Source: Thermotogae bacterium
GTDB taxonomy: Bacteria; Thermotogota; Thermotogae; Petrotogales; Petrotogaceae
Assembly (NCBI GenBank): GCA_024233675.1
Contig: JACKPH010000001.1
Location: forward strand, 558,001-622,000
Direction of reading: 5' to 3'
Length of the DNA stretch: 64,000 nt
Shown here piece by piece: positions 61,774 to 64,000 of this stretch; within the stretch, counting starts at the first letter, position 1, and every line of letters begins with the position of its first letter. The position numbers were made by a program, and so were the translations under genes. A model generated the notes under the pieces. It saw nothing but the letters and a program-made list of their open reading frames with translations, ran no database searches and was not told the origin of the DNA.

Positions 61774-61818
61774 AAAAAAAGACATTATTTGCAATTAAAT
61801 CTAATAATGTCTTTTTTT
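61774..61818 (+). terminator. Terminator of the two-component operon
   Basis: Sixteen-bp perfect stem (61774-61789 and 61803-61818) with a 13-nt loop and a long T-run. Confidence 0.9.
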
Positions 61819-61956
61819 TTCAAAATACTGCGTTTTTGTTAAAAATAATTTAATTTTTTGTTTTTTAATACAATTTTGATACTTTTTATAAAAAATTATA
61901 TTTATTTTTACCGTTAAAATATAAATGATGGGTCAAAAAAATTTAGGAGGGATAAC

Positions 61957-62937
61957 ATGAAAAAACTTTTAGCTGTTTTAACTGTTGTTTTAATGGGTGT
62001 AATGTTTTTTGGCGAACTTATAGTTTACACAAGTGTAGATGAAGCAAATGCAAGAAAAATACTTACAAAATTTACCGAGGACACAGGTATAAAAGTAAAA
62101 TATATATTTTTATCTTCAGGTCCTGCTCTTGCAAGACTTGAGGCAGAAAAAAACAATCCGCAGGCAGATTTATGGTTCGGAGCTCCTATGTCAAATCATA
62201 TAATTGCAAAAGAAAGAGATCTTACAATTCCTTACATGTCATATTTTACAAACATAGATTCTCAGTTTTATGATACAGAGGGATACTATCATACTTTTTA
62301 TATGAATCCTATAGGAATAGGTATAAATTTAAGTGTTATGGAACAGATAAAAGCAGACCTTCCTAAAGACTGGGAAGATCTTACAAAAAGTGTTTATAAA
62401 AATATGATACAGTATCCTAATCCTCAGTCATCAGGTACTGCATATTCATTACTTACAGGACTTATAAATGTTTACGGTGAAGACGGTGCAATGGATTACC
62501 TTAAAAAACTTGCACCGAATGTACAGTCTTATACACAGTCAGGAACAGGTCCTTCAAAAACAGTAGGAGTAGGTCAGGCCGGTATAGGAATACAGTTTAC
62601 ACCTGCTTTCTTTCAGTTTAAAGAACAGGGATATCCTGTAGAAGTAATGTTTCCTCCTGAAGGTGTTCCTTACGAATCAGCATGTCTTTCTATAGTTAAA
62701 GGTTCAAAAAATGTTCAGGAAGCTGAAAGACTTGTAGACTGGGTTCTTTCAAAAGCAGGACAGCAGGCTATAGTTGATGAAAAAACATATTTTTATCCTG
62801 TAAGAACAGATGTTGATTTCGGTTCTTTACAGCCTCTTTCAACAATAAAACTTATTGCTGTTGATGAAAAATGGGCAGCTGACAACAAAACAAGACTTAT
62901 TAACAGATGGGTTAAAGAAGTTCTTCCTGTAAAATAA
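61957..62937 (+). CDS. ABC transporter substrate-binding protein, iron(III) type
   Basis: The protein has 326 residues, GGAGGG before the ATG. Signal peptide MKKLLAVLTVVLMGVMFFG, then the family opening ELIVYTSVDEANARKILTKF, SSGPALARLEAEK, DLWFGAPMSN and VMFPPEGVPYESACLSIVKG, typical of the FbpA/AfuA group (also 2-aminoethylphosphonate or thiamine binders). It captures the ligand for the permease that follows after a partial terminator. Confidence 0.85.
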   Translation: MKKLLAVLTVVLMGVMFFGELIVYTSVDEANARKILTKFTEDTGIKVKYIFLSSGPALARLEAEKNNPQADLWFGAPMSNHIIAKERDLTIPYMSYFTNIDSQFYDTEGYYHTFYMNPIGIGINLSVMEQIKADLPKDWEDLTKSVYKNMIQYPNPQSSGTAYSLLTGLINVYGEDGAMDYLKKLAPNVQSYTQSGTGPSKTVGVGQAGIGIQFTPAFFQFKEQGYPVEVMFPPEGVPYESACLSIVKGSKNVQEAERLVDWVLSKAGQQAIVDEKTYFYPVRTDVDFGSLQPLSTIKLIAVDEKWAADNKTRLINRWVKEVLPVK

Positions 62938-62940
62938 AAT

Positions 62941-62969
62941 ACAAAAGGGTTTAATACCCTTTTGTTTTA
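62941..62969 (+). terminator. Attenuating hairpin between binding protein and permease genes
   Basis: ACAAAAGGGT (62941-62950) pairs with ACCCTTTTGT (62956-62965), followed by TTTT. Such a hairpin allows more binding protein than permease to be made. Confidence 0.75.
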
Positions 62970-62981
62970 TGGAGGATTAAT

Positions 62982-64000
62982 ATGGCAATTAGTGAAGAAT
63001 ACAGAAATAAATTAAAAAAACTCATAAAAAATCCTATAATAATGCTGTTAATAATTGCAATATTTTTGCTCATAGCTTTGTTTATAATTTTTCCTCTTAT
63101 AAAAGTTCTTCAGATAAGTTTTACAAACGACGGTAAATTTTCTCTGGATGTATATAAAGAGGTTTTCGGAAACAGTTATATGAGACAGGGTTTTTTTAAT
63201 TCGCTTTTAATTGCGGGTTTAACAGCTCTGATAGGAACTTTTTTGGGATTTATATTTGCATATACTTTAAACAGAACAGATATTCCGTTTAAAAAAATAT
63301 TTAAAACAATTGCGGTTATTCCTATGGTTTTTCCGCCTTTTATAGGTGCACTTGCCATAATTATGCTTTTTGGATTTAACGGTTTAATAACCGCAAAAAT
63401 ATTCGGGGTAAGAAATTTTCCGGTTTACGGATTATGGGGACTTATGATAGCACAGATAGTATCATTTTTCCCTGTTGCTTTTATAACTCTTGACGGTGTT
63501 ATATCAACTATTTCACCAACACTTGAGGATGCTGCTTTTAATCTTAAGGCTAACAGAAAACAGGTTTTCTTTAAAATAATACTGCCGCTTTCTGTTCCCG
63601 GAATTGCAAGTACTATGCTTGTTCTTTTTATAGAATCACTTGCTGATTTCGGTAACCCGCTTATTCTTGCTGGTTCAAGATTTCCTGTGCTTTCGGTTCA
63701 GGCATATCTTCAGATAACAGGGATGTTTGATCTCAAATCAGGTGCGGCACTTGCTGTATGGCTGCTTTTACCTTCTTTAATAGCTTTTATTGTTCAGAAA
63801 TACTGGGTAGGTAAGAAAAAATATATAACAGTTACAGGTAAACCTAATACTTCAACTCTTAAAAGTGTCGGACCTGTTATGAAATGGGTTCTTTTTGCAG
63901 TTATTACAGTAATATCACTTTTTATACTGTTAATATATCTTACTATTTTTTGGGGAGCCTTTACAAAAGTATGGGGAATGAATAATCAGATAACATTTGA
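62982..64000 (+). CDS. ABC transporter permease, iron(III) type, C-terminus outside window
   Basis: ATG 62982 follows GGAGG by 7 nt. About 339 residues are in the window, with a first block of six helices and the beginning of a second. The EAA loop is seen as EDAAFNLKANRKQVFFKII then LPLSVPGI. The size and the second block starting at VLFAVITVISLF suggest a double-length FbpB-like permease. It works with the binding protein upstream; the ATPase should lie beyond the window. Confidence 0.9.
   Translation, partial: MAISEEYRNKLKKLIKNPIIMLLIIAIFLLIALFIIFPLIKVLQISFTNDGKFSLDVYKEVFGNSYMRQGFFNSLLIAGLTALIGTFLGFIFAYTLNRTDIPFKKIFKTIAVIPMVFPPFIGALAIIMLFGFNGLITAKIFGVRNFPVYGLWGLMIAQIVSFFPVAFITLDGVISTISPTLEDAAFNLKANRKQVFFKIILPLSVPGIASTMLVLFIESLADFGNPLILAGSRFPVLSVQAYLQITGMFDLKSGAALAVWLLLPSLIAFIVQKYWVGKKKYITVTGKPNTSTLKSVGPVMKWVLFAVITVISLFILLIYLTIFWGAFTKVWGMNNQITF

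Noticed and set aside
1..64000. tRNA, rRNA, insertion sequences, prophage and CRISPR arrays
   Set aside because: I looked through the gene-free gaps for tRNA loops, transposase frames and regularly spaced repeats and saw none; the cobalamin riboswitch is the only structured RNA I could support.

Overview
This 64 kb window is a compact, very AT-rich bacterial chromosome segment. Most genes lie in short co-directional runs with 1-14 nt overlaps, strong GGAGG-type ribosome sites and frequent hairpin-plus-T terminators. Exported proteins typically begin MKK and end their signal peptide with a FA/FG type cleavage site. The mix of class III ribonucleotide reductase (NrdDG), cobalamin salvage, LysO, SbcCD, Che-type signalling and c-di-GMP proteins, together with codon use and signal-peptide style, suggests an anaerobic member of the Thermotogota (perhaps the mesophilic or moderately thermophilic low-GC Petrotogaceae side). 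That placement is inference; no rRNA or other marker gene is present.

Layout. 1-10.5 kb: a dynamin-like GTPase (cut by the window edge), a periplasmic-sensor HD-GYP protein, a MATE exporter, a methyltransferase, AIM24, proC, a GNAT, an EamA exporter and a HAD phosphatase. 10.6-15.4 kb: a predicted metallopeptidase followed by a MoxR-DUF58-DUF4129-like set. 15.4-19.7 kb: an ABC-2 transporter (ATPase plus two permeases) and a convergent ABC exporter whose real start seems to lie beyond a run of ten A. 20.2-28.5 kb is the accessory-looking part: an exported protein, a second ABC-2 pair, an unrecognised helical-repeat protein, a 43-residue secreted peptide followed by a terminator, and a SPASM-type protein that has lost the radical-SAM cysteines. 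An EF-hand-like protein and a decayed regulator carrying a 30-bp tandem repeat close this part.

28.5-36.5 kb: PAP2 phosphatase, sbcD-sbcC, a GntR regulator, and a divergently coded membrane protein plus TIM-barrel protein. 36.6-40 kb: two exported proteins, one with a CsgG-like domain. 40-41.2 kb: a horizontally acquired, 5'-truncated rhuM gene between two identical 88-nt direct repeats, the right copy being the intact promoter of a Nudix gene. 41.2-45.3 kb: Nudix, RidA, nrdG and nrdD. 45.3-48.3 kb: a cobalamin salvage/remodelling operon (cobT, cobU, a CbiR-like protein, cobS) behind a cobalamin riboswitch and an attenuator.

48.5-52.2 kb: hemolysin III, a split LysO, and a GGDEF-EAL protein. 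52.2-57.4 kb: a chemosensory/two-component cluster (CheB, a CheA lacking most of its CheW-like domain, CheY, another receiver, a histidine kinase, a CheX-like protein). 57.4-64 kb: a secreted 5'-nucleotidase with LysM, an OmpR-type two-component system with a small membrane partner, and the start of an iron(III)-type ABC importer.

The most novel-looking locus is 23.4-26.9 kb (secreted peptide plus cysteine-less radical-SAM/SPASM relative). Several genes have unusual starts: an ATA start behind a perfect ribosome site, and two genes where a homopolymer separates the evident start from the body of the ORF.
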